From positions 116,386 to 180,385 of the forward strand of contig NZ_BCSN01000001.1 in NCBI RefSeq assembly GCF_001570885.1: a stretch of DNA of 64,000 nucleotides, read 5' to 3'. This document shows positions 15,802 to 24,321 of this stretch, one piece after another. This DNA is from Micrococcus lylae NBRC 15355. GTDB taxonomy: Bacteria; Actinomycetota; Actinomycetes; Actinomycetales; Micrococcaceae. Below the pieces are notes generated by a model, which saw only the letters and a list, made by a program, of their open reading frames with translations, ran no database searches and was not told where the DNA came from. Each line of letters begins with the position of its first letter. Position 1 is the first letter of the stretch. A program made the position numbers and the translations under genes.

Positions 15802-17271
15802 ATGTCCGAGACCACCGCACCCCGACCGTCCGCCGTGATCGTGCTGGCCGCAGGCCAGGGCACCCGCATGAAGTCCGCCACCCCCAAGGTGATGCACACC
15901 ATCGGCGGCCGCTCCCTCGTGGGCCATGCCCTCCACGCCGCCGCGTCGCTGGACCCGGAGCACCTCGTCGCCGTCGTGCGCCACGAGCGGGAGAAGGTCG
16001 CCGCGCACATCGAGGAGCAGCTTCCGGGCATCGCCATCGCGGACCAGGACGAGATCCCGGGCACCGGCCGCGCCGTGGAGCTCGGCCTCGAGGCCGTGCC
16101 GGCCGAGACCGAGGGCACGGTGGTGGTCACCTACGGCGACGTCCCGCTGCTCACCCCGGAGACCCTCGCGAACCTCGTCTCCACGCACGAGGCGGACGGC
16201 AACGCCGTCACCGTGCTGACCGCCACCCTGGAGGACCCCACCGGCTACGGCCGCATCGTCCGCGACGCCGCGGGTCTCGTCGAGCGGATCATGGAGCACA
16301 AGGACGCCGTCGCCCACGCCGAGTCCACCGGCGACTCCTCGTTCGTGGAGATCGCCGAGGTCAACTCGGGCATCTACGCCTTCGACGCCGCCCTGCTGCG
16401 CCGCACCCTGCCGACGCTGTCCACGGACAACGTCCAGGGCGAGAAGTACCTGACGGACGTGCTGGGCCTGGCCCGTGCCGAGGGCGGTCGAGTGGCCTCC
16501 GTCGGCACCGACGACGTCTGGGAGGTCGAGGGCGCGAACGACCGCCGCCAGCTCTCCGACCTCGGCCGTCAGCTCAACGACCGCGTGCTGCGCCACTGGA
16601 TGAAGGAGGGCGTCACCGTGATCGACCCCTCCTCCACCTGGGTGGACGTCACGGTGCAGCTGTCCAACGACGTGCTCCTCAAGCCGGGCACCCAGCTGCA
16701 CGGCACCACCACCGTGGGCGCCGACGCCGTGATCGGCCCGGACACGACCCTCACGGACACCGAGGTCGGCGCGGGCGCCACCGTGAAGCGGACGGATGCC
16801 ACGGGCGCCGTCATCGATGCGAACGCCACCGTGGGCCCCTTCACCTACCTCCGCCCGGGCACCGTCCTGGGCGAGGACGGCAAGATCGGTGCGTTCTATG
16901 AGACGAAGAACGTGACGGTGGGCCGCGGTGCGAAGCTGTCCCACCTCGGCTATGCCGGGGACGCGGAGATAGGCGAGTACACCAACATCGGCTGCGGCAA
17001 CATCACGGCCAACTACGACGGAGTGAACAAGTACCGGACCACCATCGGCGCTCACGTGCGCACCGGCTCCAACACCGTCTTCACCGCCCCGGTGACGGTC
17101 GGGGACGGCGCCTACACCGGTGCCGGCGCCGTCGTCCGCGAGGACGTCCCTGCCGGCGCGCTCGCACTGAACAGGGTGGAGCAGCGCATCATCGACGGCT
17201 GGGTGGTGGCCAAGCGCCCGGGCACCGGCTCGGCGGACGCCGCCGAGGCGGCCGGCGCAGACCGCGACTGA
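15802..17271 (+). CDS. glmU: Bifunctional GlmU: N-acetylglucosamine-1-phosphate uridyltransferase / glucosamine-1-phosphate acetyltransferase
   Basis: 489 aa. N-terminal pyrophosphorylase domain with LAAGQGTRMKS (about 13-23) and the VTYGDVPLL metal/nucleotide motif; C-terminal left-handed beta-helix acetyltransferase with YLRPG, GAFYETKN, LGYAGDAEIG and NYDGVNKYRT. Supplies UDP-GlcNAc for peptidoglycan and surface polysaccharides. AGGAGAAGCGCAGGA precedes the ATG. Followed closely by prs, the standard glmU-prs pair. Confidence 0.96.
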   Translation: MSETTAPRPSAVIVLAAGQGTRMKSATPKVMHTIGGRSLVGHALHAAASLDPEHLVAVVRHEREKVAAHIEEQLPGIAIADQDEIPGTGRAVELGLEAVPAETEGTVVVTYGDVPLLTPETLANLVSTHEADGNAVTVLTATLEDPTGYGRIVRDAAGLVERIMEHKDAVAHAESTGDSSFVEIAEVNSGIYAFDAALLRRTLPTLSTDNVQGEKYLTDVLGLARAEGGRVASVGTDDVWEVEGANDRRQLSDLGRQLNDRVLRHWMKEGVTVIDPSSTWVDVTVQLSNDVLLKPGTQLHGTTTVGADAVIGPDTTLTDTEVGAGATVKRTDATGAVIDANATVGPFTYLRPGTVLGEDGKIGAFYETKNVTVGRGAKLSHLGYAGDAEIGEYTNIGCGNITANYDGVNKYRTTIGAHVRTGSNTVFTAPVTVGDGAYTGAGAVVREDVPAGALALNRVEQRIIDGWVVAKRPGTGSADAAEAAGADRD

Positions 17272-17292
17272 GGCACGCGACAGACCAGGACA

Positions 17293-17328
17293 TAGGATGG
17301 CTCCGGGCCGCCAGGACGGCCCGGAGCC
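17293..17328 (+). promoter_or_regulatory. -10 hexamer followed by 12-bp hairpin in the glmU-prs spacer
   Basis: TAGGAT (17293-17298) is immediately followed by a perfect 12-bp stem (17299-17310 with 17317-17328) with a 6-nt loop. The hairpin can act as the glmU terminator or, if the hexamer is a promoter, would sit at the 5' end of the prs mRNA. Confidence 0.45.
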
Positions 17329-17357
17329 GCAGATCCCGAGAGAGCAGGGGAGCGAGA

Positions 17358-18338
17358 ATGACGGAACTGAGCCGCAGCGAGGACAAACGACTGGTGCTGG
17401 CCGCCGGCCGGGCGCACCCGGAGCTGGCCACGGAGATCGCGGAGGAGCTCGGCACCGAGCTGTTGCCGATGAGCGCCTATGACTTCGCGAACGGGGAGAT
17501 CTACGTCCGCTCGGGCGAGTCCGTCCGCGGCAAGGACGTCTTCGTCATCCAGTCCCACCCTGCTCCGCTGAACAACCACCTCATGGAGCAGCTCATCATG
17601 ATCGACTCCATGAAGCGGGCCTCGGCCCGCCGCATCACCGTGGTCTCGCCGTTCTACCCTTACGCCCGCCAGGACAAGAAGGGGCGCGGTCGCGAGCCGA
17701 TCTCCGCCCGCCTCGTCGCGGACCTGTACCAGGCCGCCGGTGCATCCCGCGTGATGTCCGTGGACCTGCACACGGCACAGATCCAGGGCTTCTTCGACGG
17801 CCCGGTGGACCACCTGTTCGCCATTCCGCTGCTGGCGGACTACATCCGCACCCGCCTGGAGGGTGAGGAGGTCACCGTGGTCTCCCCGGACACCGGCCGC
17901 GTGCGTGTGGCCGAGCAGTGGGCGGACCGTCTCGGCGGCGTGCCGCTGGCGTTCGTGCACAAGTCCCGTGACCTCACCGTCCCGAACCAGGCGGAGTCCA
18001 AGACCGTGGTCGGGGACATCGAGGGCCGCGTCTGCGTGCTGATCGACGACATGATCGACACCGGCGGCACCATCGCCGGCGCCGTGCGCGTCCTCAAAGA
18101 GGCCGGCGCGAAGGACGTCATCATCGCCGCCACCCACGCCGTCTTCTCGGATCCGGCCGCCCAGCGCCTGGGCGAGTGCGGCGCCCGCGAGGTGGTCGTC
18201 ACCAACACCCTGCCGATCCCGGAGGAGAAGCGGTTCCAGAACTTGACCGTCCTCTCGATCGCCCCGCTGATCGCCCGTGCGATCCGCGAGGTCTTCGAGG
18301 ACGGTTCGGTCACCAGCCTCTTCGACGGCGACGCCTGA
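17358..18338 (+). CDS. prs: Ribose-phosphate pyrophosphokinase
   Basis: 326 aa. Makes PRPP from ribose-5-phosphate and ATP for purine, pyrimidine, histidine and tryptophan synthesis. FANGEIYVR near residue 46, YARQDKKGRGREPIS (ATP/regulatory flexible loop), SVDLHTAQIQGFFD (metal site) and the PRPP-binding loop VLIDDMIDTGGT are all conserved. GAGCGAGA upstream serves as ribosome binding site. lepB follows after 3 nt. Confidence 0.96.
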   Translation: MTELSRSEDKRLVLAAGRAHPELATEIAEELGTELLPMSAYDFANGEIYVRSGESVRGKDVFVIQSHPAPLNNHLMEQLIMIDSMKRASARRITVVSPFYPYARQDKKGRGREPISARLVADLYQAAGASRVMSVDLHTAQIQGFFDGPVDHLFAIPLLADYIRTRLEGEEVTVVSPDTGRVRVAEQWADRLGGVPLAFVHKSRDLTVPNQAESKTVVGDIEGRVCVLIDDMIDTGGTIAGAVRVLKEAGAKDVIIAATHAVFSDPAAQRLGECGAREVVVTNTLPIPEEKRFQNLTVLSIAPLIARAIREVFEDGSVTSLFDGDA

Positions 18339-18341
18339 GCC

Positions 18342-19106
<765 letters not shown>

Positions 19107-19160
19107 CCGCAGGAGCCTGCCGGCCGCGGAATTCCCGACGGCGGCCGCTGCCCTGACATA

Positions 19161-19190
19161 CGAAGGTCCCCGCACGGTCGGGGACCTTCG
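19161..19190. terminator. Bidirectional terminator between lepB and the HprK-like gene
   Basis: Perfect 12-bp stem (19161-19172 with 19179-19190) with a 6-nt loop, located between convergent genes. Confidence 0.7.
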
Positions 19191-19210
19191 TCGTGTCGGG
19201 GATGTCCGGC

Positions 19211-20317
19211 TCAGCGCCGGAGCAGTCCTCGCTCGGTGAGGTCGTCGAGGCCCTGCACCACGATCTGCTCGGCGTCGTCCGGCACGTCCGTCTCCTCGGC
19301 CAGTCGTTCGACGAGCTCGGCGGGGGTGCGGGCGACGTCCAGGTGCAGCCAGAGAGCGGCGCCGAGGCCGCTGAGCACGGTGAGCTCGGTGCCGTGCAGC
19401 AGCAGGAGCCGTCCGTCGTCGGTGAGGACGCCGTCGTCCACCTCGGTGCGTGCACGCGCCCCCACGGCGCCGGGCAGCGAGGCGGTCAGCTCCTCCTCGG
19501 TGAGCGCGTCCCAGGCCGGGTCGATCGGTGCGGCGGGGGAGGAGAGGAGGTCCTGGACCACTGGGAGCAGGTCCTCGGCTTCACGGTAGACCAGGCGCAC
19601 CGCCCCGCCCTGGGAGTCCAGCAGCGTGCACAGCGTCACCAGGCCGCGCGGCAGGCGGCCGAGGGAGGAGGACTGCGGGGTCAGCGCGGTCACGGCGGTG
19701 ACGATGTCCATCGGCTCGGCGTGGGCGAGGACCTCCTCATCGCCCTCGCGGACGCGGTCCAACACCGCGATGCGGGCGAGTTCGGCGTCCTCGAGGGTCG
19801 GGCCGAGGCCGAGCTCGTCCGGCCCGTGCTGATGCTTCGGCCGCACTCCCGAGGAGCCGTAGAGGGACAGGGGTTTGGCGTAGGGGGTGATCCGGCGGGT
19901 CTGCGGATCCACGATCGTGGTCTCGTCCGTGAGATAGGCGAGGTGTCGGCCCAGGCGCCGCGTGGCGGTGGACTTGCCCGTGCCGGAAGCCGCGGTGAGT
20001 GCCAGGGCCTGCTTGGTCTTCGGAAGGGCCAGCGCGGCCGCGTGGAGCATGATGTGGGTGCCTCGACCGGAGGCGATGGCGGCCTTCGTGGCGTCGTAGA
20101 CGATCTGCTCGTGGAACGCGGTCCAGTCCGCAGACGTACGGGTCAGCCGCGGCACCTGGTCCGCCGCGCAACGGTGTTCGTCGTCCTCATCTGCGGCCGC
20201 CGGCGGTTCGTGGTCCCGGACGTCGCAGCGGGACCAGTGACGCCGGATCTCCGTCTCTTCCTGCGGGGCGAGTCCGTCCACATCGATGTGGCCCAGGCCG
20301 ACGTGCAGCCGCAACAT
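19211..20317 (-). CDS. HprK-related kinase-like protein fused to a C-terminal PqqD-like domain
   Basis: 368 aa. Residues about 60-260 resemble HPr kinase/phosphorylase-related proteins: P-loop TAASGTGKST (108-117) followed by YLTDETTIV (128-136). Residues about 292-368 match a PqqD-type winged-helix fold (LHGTELTVLSGLGAALWLHL, then TPAELVERLAEE and DDLTERGLLRR), the fold used to bind precursor peptides in RiPP systems and found in polysaccharide-associated 'HPr-rel-A' sets. No HPr-type substrate is nearby. Start ATG at 20317 has a CAGGAG Shine-Dalgarno 6 nt upstream; the open frame continues upstream without family features. Its likely partners (a nucleotidyltransferase-like and a PqqD-like protein) are at 51-54 kb. 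Reaction and substrate unknown. Confidence 0.72.
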   Translation of the reverse strand: MLRLHVGLGHIDVDGLAPQEETEIRRHWSRCDVRDHEPPAAADEDDEHRCAADQVPRLTRTSADWTAFHEQIVYDATKAAIASGRGTHIMLHAAALALPKTKQALALTAASGTGKSTATRRLGRHLAYLTDETTIVDPQTRRITPYAKPLSLYGSSGVRPKHQHGPDELGLGPTLEDAELARIAVLDRVREGDEEVLAHAEPMDIVTAVTALTPQSSSLGRLPRGLVTLCTLLDSQGGAVRLVYREAEDLLPVVQDLLSSPAAPIDPAWDALTEEELTASLPGAVGARARTEVDDGVLTDDGRLLLLHGTELTVLSGLGAALWLHLDVARTPAELVERLAEETDVPDDAEQIVVQGLDDLTERGLLRR

Positions 20318-20639
20318 CTGAGTCTCCTGTCGTGTGGCGGCCAGGGATTGGGGCGGTGGCCGCAGGGGAACGGTGTCAGCAAGGTACCAAAGTCCGGCCA
20401 CCGGATCTGATCGGTCCCTGTGGCGGGGAGAAGGCGACGAACGTGTCGGTGGGTCCAGCATCGCTGGTACGCTTCTCTTCGTTGCCCAGGCGAGGGAGTC
20501 GAGGACTCCGTGATCGACGAGGCCGCCGGACGCCGTCCGCACCGCTCTGATCTGAGCCGTGCCTGACGCTCCGGCCCCCTTCCCTGGAGACACCCGCGTC
20601 CCGCACGGGTCGCGGCCGAGAGAACCAGAGGAGGACGTC
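20318..20639. other. 322-nt divergent intergenic region between the HprK-like gene and rplY
   Basis: No coding potential seen. On the plus strand TACGCT at 20468-20473 is a plausible -10 for rplY and implies a leader of about 160 nt with an AGAGGAGG Shine-Dalgarno. On the minus strand TACCTT (20386-20381) is a weak -10 candidate for the kinase gene. I recognise no known riboswitch or ribosomal-protein leader motif in it. Confidence 0.5.
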
Positions 20640-21281
20640 ATGTCTGACAAGATCAAGATCAAGGTCACCCGCCGCACCGACTTCGGCAAGGGTGCCGCCC
20701 GCCAGGCCCGCCGCGCCGGCCAGATCCCCGCCGTCGTCTACGGCCACGGCCAGGACCCCGTGCACCTGCTGCTGCCGGCCCAGGAGACCACCCTGGCCGT
20801 CCGCAACCCGAACGCCCTGATCACCGTCGTGAACGAGGCCGGCGAGGAGCACCTGGTGCTGCCGAAGGACATCCAGCGTCACCCGATCAAGATGACCGTG
20901 GACCACCTGGACCTCATCGAGGTCCGCCGCGGCGAGAAGGTCATCGTCGAGGTGCCGGTCGAGGTCGAGGGCGAGGTCGCCCCCGGCACCACCTACAACC
21001 TGGACCAGGCCGTGGTGTCCGTGGAGGCCGAGGCCACCAACCTGCCGGAGTCCGTCACGGCGAACATCGAGGGCCGTGAGGCCGGCGACCACCTGTACGC
21101 CTCGGACCTGCAGCTGCCGGCCGGCGTTGCCCTGGACATCGAGGAGCCGGCCGAGTACGTCATCGTCTCCGTCTTCGAGCCGATCGAGCAGGACCTGGGC
21201 GACGAGTCCGTCCAGGAGGAGCAGGCCGCAGAGAGCGAGGAGTCCGAGGGCTCGGACGACGCCGAGGGCTCCGAGGACTGA
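20640..21281 (+). CDS. rplY: 50S ribosomal protein L25/general stress protein Ctc
   Basis: 213 aa, the long CTC form. N-terminal 5S-rRNA-binding L25 domain (RRTDFGKGAARQARRAGQIPAVVYG) followed by the TL5 C-terminal beta domain and a strongly acidic tail of Glu/Ser/Asp. Binds 5S rRNA in the central protuberance. Start fixed by AGAGGAGG 7 nt before the ATG. pth follows after 8 nt, the usual rplY-pth pair. Confidence 0.95.
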   Translation: MSDKIKIKVTRRTDFGKGAARQARRAGQIPAVVYGHGQDPVHLLLPAQETTLAVRNPNALITVVNEAGEEHLVLPKDIQRHPIKMTVDHLDLIEVRRGEKVIVEVPVEVEGEVAPGTTYNLDQAVVSVEAEATNLPESVTANIEGREAGDHLYASDLQLPAGVALDIEEPAEYVIVSVFEPIEQDLGDESVQEEQAAESEESEGSDDAEGSED

Positions 21282-21289
21282 TCTGCCTC

Positions 21290-21862
21290 ATGACGGGAAC
21301 CACGCTCATCATGGGCCTCGGCAATCCGGGGCCCCAGTATGAGCGCACCCGTCACAACATCGGCCAGATGGTGGTGGGGGAGCTCGCCTCCCGCATGGGG
21401 GTCGGGTTCACCCACCACCGGGCCGGTGCCCAGGTCGCCACGGGACGGCTGGGGATCGGCGGCCCCCGCGTGGTGCTGGCCGCCTCCACCGGATACATGA
21501 ACGTCTCCGGCAGGCCCACCGCGGCGCTCTGCCGTTTCTACGGGCTCGGCGCCGAGGATCTGATCGTGGTCCACGACGAGCTCGACATCCCCTTCGACAC
21601 CCTGCGCATGAAGGTCGGCGGGGGAGAGGGCGGCCACAACGGGCTGAAGTCCATCACCGCCTCGCTGGGCACCAAGGACTACCGCCGCGTCCGCGTCGGC
21701 ATCGGTCGTCCGCCAGGGCGCATGGACGTCGCCGACTATGTCCTGAAGCCCTTCACCAAGGCCGAGCAACAGCTGCTGCCGCTGCACGTGGACCGGGCGG
21801 CCGACGCCGTCGAGGCTTTGCTCACGGACGGGCTGCAGGCTGCCCAGACACGCTTCCACTGA
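21290..21862 (+). CDS. pth: Peptidyl-tRNA hydrolase
   Basis: 190 aa. Cleaves peptidyl-tRNAs released from stalled ribosomes. IMGLGNPGPQYERTRHNIGQ carries the substrate-contact Asn and the catalytic His; YMNVSGRP, VVHDELDIPF and GGGEGGHNGLKSI complete the active site. Co-transcribed with rplY. Confidence 0.96.
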   Translation: MTGTTLIMGLGNPGPQYERTRHNIGQMVVGELASRMGVGFTHHRAGAQVATGRLGIGGPRVVLAASTGYMNVSGRPTAALCRFYGLGAEDLIVVHDELDIPFDTLRMKVGGGEGGHNGLKSITASLGTKDYRRVRVGIGRPPGRMDVADYVLKPFTKAEQQLLPLHVDRAADAVEALLTDGLQAAQTRFH

Positions 21863-21886
21863 CCACCGCACGCACGGCCGCCGGCT

Positions 21887-22558
21887 TCAGTGCTGTCGGT
21901 TACTGCCTTGAGGCGTCGTCTGGGGGCGGGTGGCCCTGTCCAAGGCGTCGGTGAGGACGTCCAGGACCGGTTCGAGGGTGGACGCCATCTCCAGATAGTC
22001 GTCCTCCGCCTTGCCGAAGGGGTCGGCCAGGTCCAGTCCGTTCAAGGCGTTGCGCGCCTGGGAACGGTGCTGGGCCGCCACGCGGCTCATCGCGGACACA
22101 CCCATCCCGGGCTGCAGCCATGAGCCGTCGGTCTGCTCGTCGAGCATCGGCAGAAGCGTCCCGATCTCGAGCATGGTGAACGTCCGCTTCAGCGCGGTGG
22201 GCGTTTCCCGGAGGACGAGGTCGAGGTGGTCTGCCGTGGCTGTGATGATCAGGTCGGCGCCCTCGACGGCTCGGCGGTCCAGCGGCGCAGGCCGGTGGTC
22301 CTCCAAGCCGGTGATGCCCTGTGCGAGGCCCCTGCGCACCAGGGGCTGGGGTACGGTCAGAGCCTGGTTCGGGTGCGTTCCGCGGCTGCCGACCGCGATC
22401 CGGTCCTCGAGCCCTGCGCCGCGCAGACGGTGGCTCAGCCCGTGCTCGGCATAGGCCGAGCGGCAGATGTTCCCGGTGCACACGAAGAGCACGGCGGCCC
22501 TGTGGGCCTCGTCGGAGGAAGGTCGGCTCGGAAACCCGGGACGGCGAAGGTGAAGCAT
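21887..22558 (-). CDS. Low-molecular-weight protein-tyrosine phosphatase family protein
   Basis: 223 aa. P-loop CTGNICRS at about residues 27-34 gives the CX5R catalytic signature of LMW-PTPs; the general-acid Asp is probably in DLADPFGKAEDDY (about 180-192). The protein is longer than the usual 150-160 aa, mainly through a short N-terminal extension and a C-terminal helix. Such phosphatases often reverse BY-kinase autophosphorylation in exopolysaccharide control; the BY-kinase here is 30 kb away, so the pairing is inference. No strong Shine-Dalgarno precedes the ATG at 22558. Downstream of the DUF2505 gene on the same strand, 18 nt apart. Confidence 0.8.
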   Translation of the reverse strand: MLHLRRPGFPSRPSSDEAHRAAVLFVCTGNICRSAYAEHGLSHRLRGAGLEDRIAVGSRGTHPNQALTVPQPLVRRGLAQGITGLEDHRPAPLDRRAVEGADLIITATADHLDLVLRETPTALKRTFTMLEIGTLLPMLDEQTDGSWLQPGMGVSAMSRVAAQHRSQARNALNGLDLADPFGKAEDDYLEMASTLEPVLDVLTDALDRATRPQTTPQGSNRQH

Positions 22559-22576
22559 GGAGGCGGCTGTCCGTTC

Positions 22577-23086
22577 TCAGCTCTGCCGGCTGCGGCCGTC
22601 CAGCCAGGCCTGGAGCTCGCGCGCCTGACGGGTGACGACCTTGCCCACCATCGGTTCGGCCTTGGCGGCCAGGGTGGAGCCGACCAGCGGGATCTTGCAG
22701 GCCAGGGTGCCGTCCACGGCGTACTCCGTGCCGGCGCCGGCGACGCGCAGGGCGGTGGAGGCCTCCGCGGTGGCCTTCGCCTTCGCCACGGTGATGGTGG
22801 TGGTGCCGGTGCGGGAGCCGTCGGCCGCCGGGGCGTTCCACCGCTCGACCTGCTCGATCTGCAGGTTGTCTCCCACGAACTTGCGGGCCTTCTCCGGGAC
22901 CTTGTCGGTCGGCGCGGTGCGGACCGTGGTGACGGTCATCGCGCCGGTCGGGTCGCCCTCGCGGGAGAAGGAGACGAGCGAACCGCCGAGGGACTCGATG
23001 ACGCTGCGGTGGAAGTCCTCGCTGCCGAGGGCCTCGGCCACCTCGCCGGGGGTGCGGGCGATGGTGTGCTGGGCGGAGAAGGCCAT
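22577..23086 (-). CDS. DUF2505 domain-containing protein
   Basis: 169 aa spanning the whole DUF2505 domain, an actinobacterial family with a START-like/SRPBCC-type fold of unknown ligand. N-terminus FSAQHTIARTPGEVAEALGSEDFHR and C-terminal ARELQAWL are typical. CAGGAG lies 6 nt before the ATG. A TAGGCT hexamer on the minus strand (23132-23127) is a plausible -10. Confidence 0.85.
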   Translation of the reverse strand: MAFSAQHTIARTPGEVAEALGSEDFHRSVIESLGGSLVSFSREGDPTGAMTVTTVRTAPTDKVPEKARKFVGDNLQIEQVERWNAPAADGSRTGTTTITVAKAKATAEASTALRVAGAGTEYAVDGTLACKIPLVGSTLAAKAEPMVGKVVTRQARELQAWLDGRSRQS

Positions 23087-23130
23087 TGTTCACTCCTGGT
23101 GAGACGGTCCGACGGGATTCATGGTCAGCC

Positions 23131-23138
23131 TATATGCT
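23131..23138 (+). promoter_or_regulatory. AT-rich -10 region upstream of the MauE-like gene
   Basis: TATATGCT in a GC-rich 140-nt divergent spacer, about 90 nt before the ATG at 23227. It probably drives the MauE-like gene and mfd. Confidence 0.4.
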
Positions 23139-23226
23139 GGACCAGCCCGTCGGCCCGGCCCGCACCAGTCGCCCCACGCCGGGACGTTGCTCGGACCGCG
23201 CCCCTCCCCGGCCGGAAGGTACCCCC

Positions 23227-24321
23227 ATGTCAGCACTCTGGGCTCTCGCGGTCATCCTGATCGCCAGCGGACTGGCCAAGCTCCAGGCACCCCAGGAGAC
23301 CGCCGCCACGTTCACCCGCCTGGACGTGCCGGCGACGCTCTCCCACCCGTCGTTGGTGAAGGCCTTCCCCTTCCTGGAGGTCCTGCTCGGCATCGCACTG
23401 CTGCTGCCGTTCACCGTCCTGCGGCCCCTGACGGCGCTGGCCACGGTGGTCCTGTTCATCGCCTTCACCTGGCTGGTGGTCCGGGCGAAGGACAAGGGCG
23501 TCTCCTGCGGTTGCTTCGGCCCCACGGCCCGGCCCATCACCGGCTGGACCGTCCTGCGCAACATCATCCTTGTGGTGCTCGCACTGCTCGGCCTGTTCGA
23601 GGCGGTCATCACCCTCACCGTCACGGGCGTCCGCATCGCCTGGTGGCCGCTTGCCGGGTTCTTCCAGGGCTACGTGGAGTGGTCCGTCCTCGTCACCGTC
23701 CTGCTGACGGCGGCCGCCTATCTCATCGGCCGGGACACCGCACCGCTGGAGCAGGAGGCAGGCGTCGCGGCCGGAGCGGGTGCTCCGACCCCGGCCGCCG
23801 AGGCCCCGCAGGCCCCCGAGCCGAACGCTGACGCCGACCCCGACGGCGAGCCCGCACGCCATCCGATCCCCGACGCCGTCCTCGGCACGGACCGGGGGTT
23901 CGAACGCCTGCAGGACATGGCCGCACGCCAGTCGATGCTCCTGCTGCACGTGTCCGCCGGCTGCGGGTCCTGCCGCCGCGTGATGGACCACATCGAGCAC
24001 ATGGACCCGCAGATCGGTCCGGTGGCGCTCCGCGTCCTCAAGCCGATCCACCAGACCGACGCCGCCGCTCCGGCCGGTGTGGGCGCCGTGCCCCGGGACA
24101 TCGTCCTGACCGATCCTGCCGGCAGCGCGGTCCGGGACCTGGGCATGCAGCGGTATCCGTCCGCGGTCCTGGTCGGCACCGACGGCCTGACGGCCGGGGG
24201 CCCGGTCTCCGGCGCGGACGACGTCATCGACCTCATCAAGGAGGTCCGGGAGATCATGGCGGAGGCCGGACATCTCCAGCAGCCCGCCACCGACGAGACC
24301 GCCCAGGAGCCCACCGCATGA
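23227..24321 (+). CDS. MauE/DoxX-like membrane protein with C-terminal thioredoxin-like domain
   Basis: 364 aa. Four hydrophobic segments in residues 1-175 with GVSCGCFGP in a loop, the cysteine signature of MauE-type membrane redox proteins. A Pro/Ala-rich linker (about 180-215) leads to a thioredoxin-like C-terminal domain with HVSAGCGSCRRVMDHIEHMD, a CxxC active-site motif. Probably moves electrons across the membrane to thiol or disulfide partners; partner unknown. The start is the ATG at 23227 with the conserved hydrophobic N-terminus; the frame is open further upstream but without membrane features. Its stop overlaps the mfd start by 4 bp. Confidence 0.82.
   Translation: MSALWALAVILIASGLAKLQAPQETAATFTRLDVPATLSHPSLVKAFPFLEVLLGIALLLPFTVLRPLTALATVVLFIAFTWLVVRAKDKGVSCGCFGPTARPITGWTVLRNIILVVLALLGLFEAVITLTVTGVRIAWWPLAGFFQGYVEWSVLVTVLLTAAAYLIGRDTAPLEQEAGVAAGAGAPTPAAEAPQAPEPNADADPDGEPARHPIPDAVLGTDRGFERLQDMAARQSMLLLHVSAGCGSCRRVMDHIEHMDPQIGPVALRVLKPIHQTDAAAPAGVGAVPRDIVLTDPAGSAVRDLGMQRYPSAVLVGTDGLTAGGPVSGADDVIDLIKEVREIMAEAGHLQQPATDETAQEPTA

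Noticed and set aside
19211..20689. A longer form of the HprK-like protein starting near 20689
   Set aside because: The upstream part overlaps the rplY start and promoter region on the other strand and lacks family similarity; the ATG at 20317 has a good ribosome binding site.
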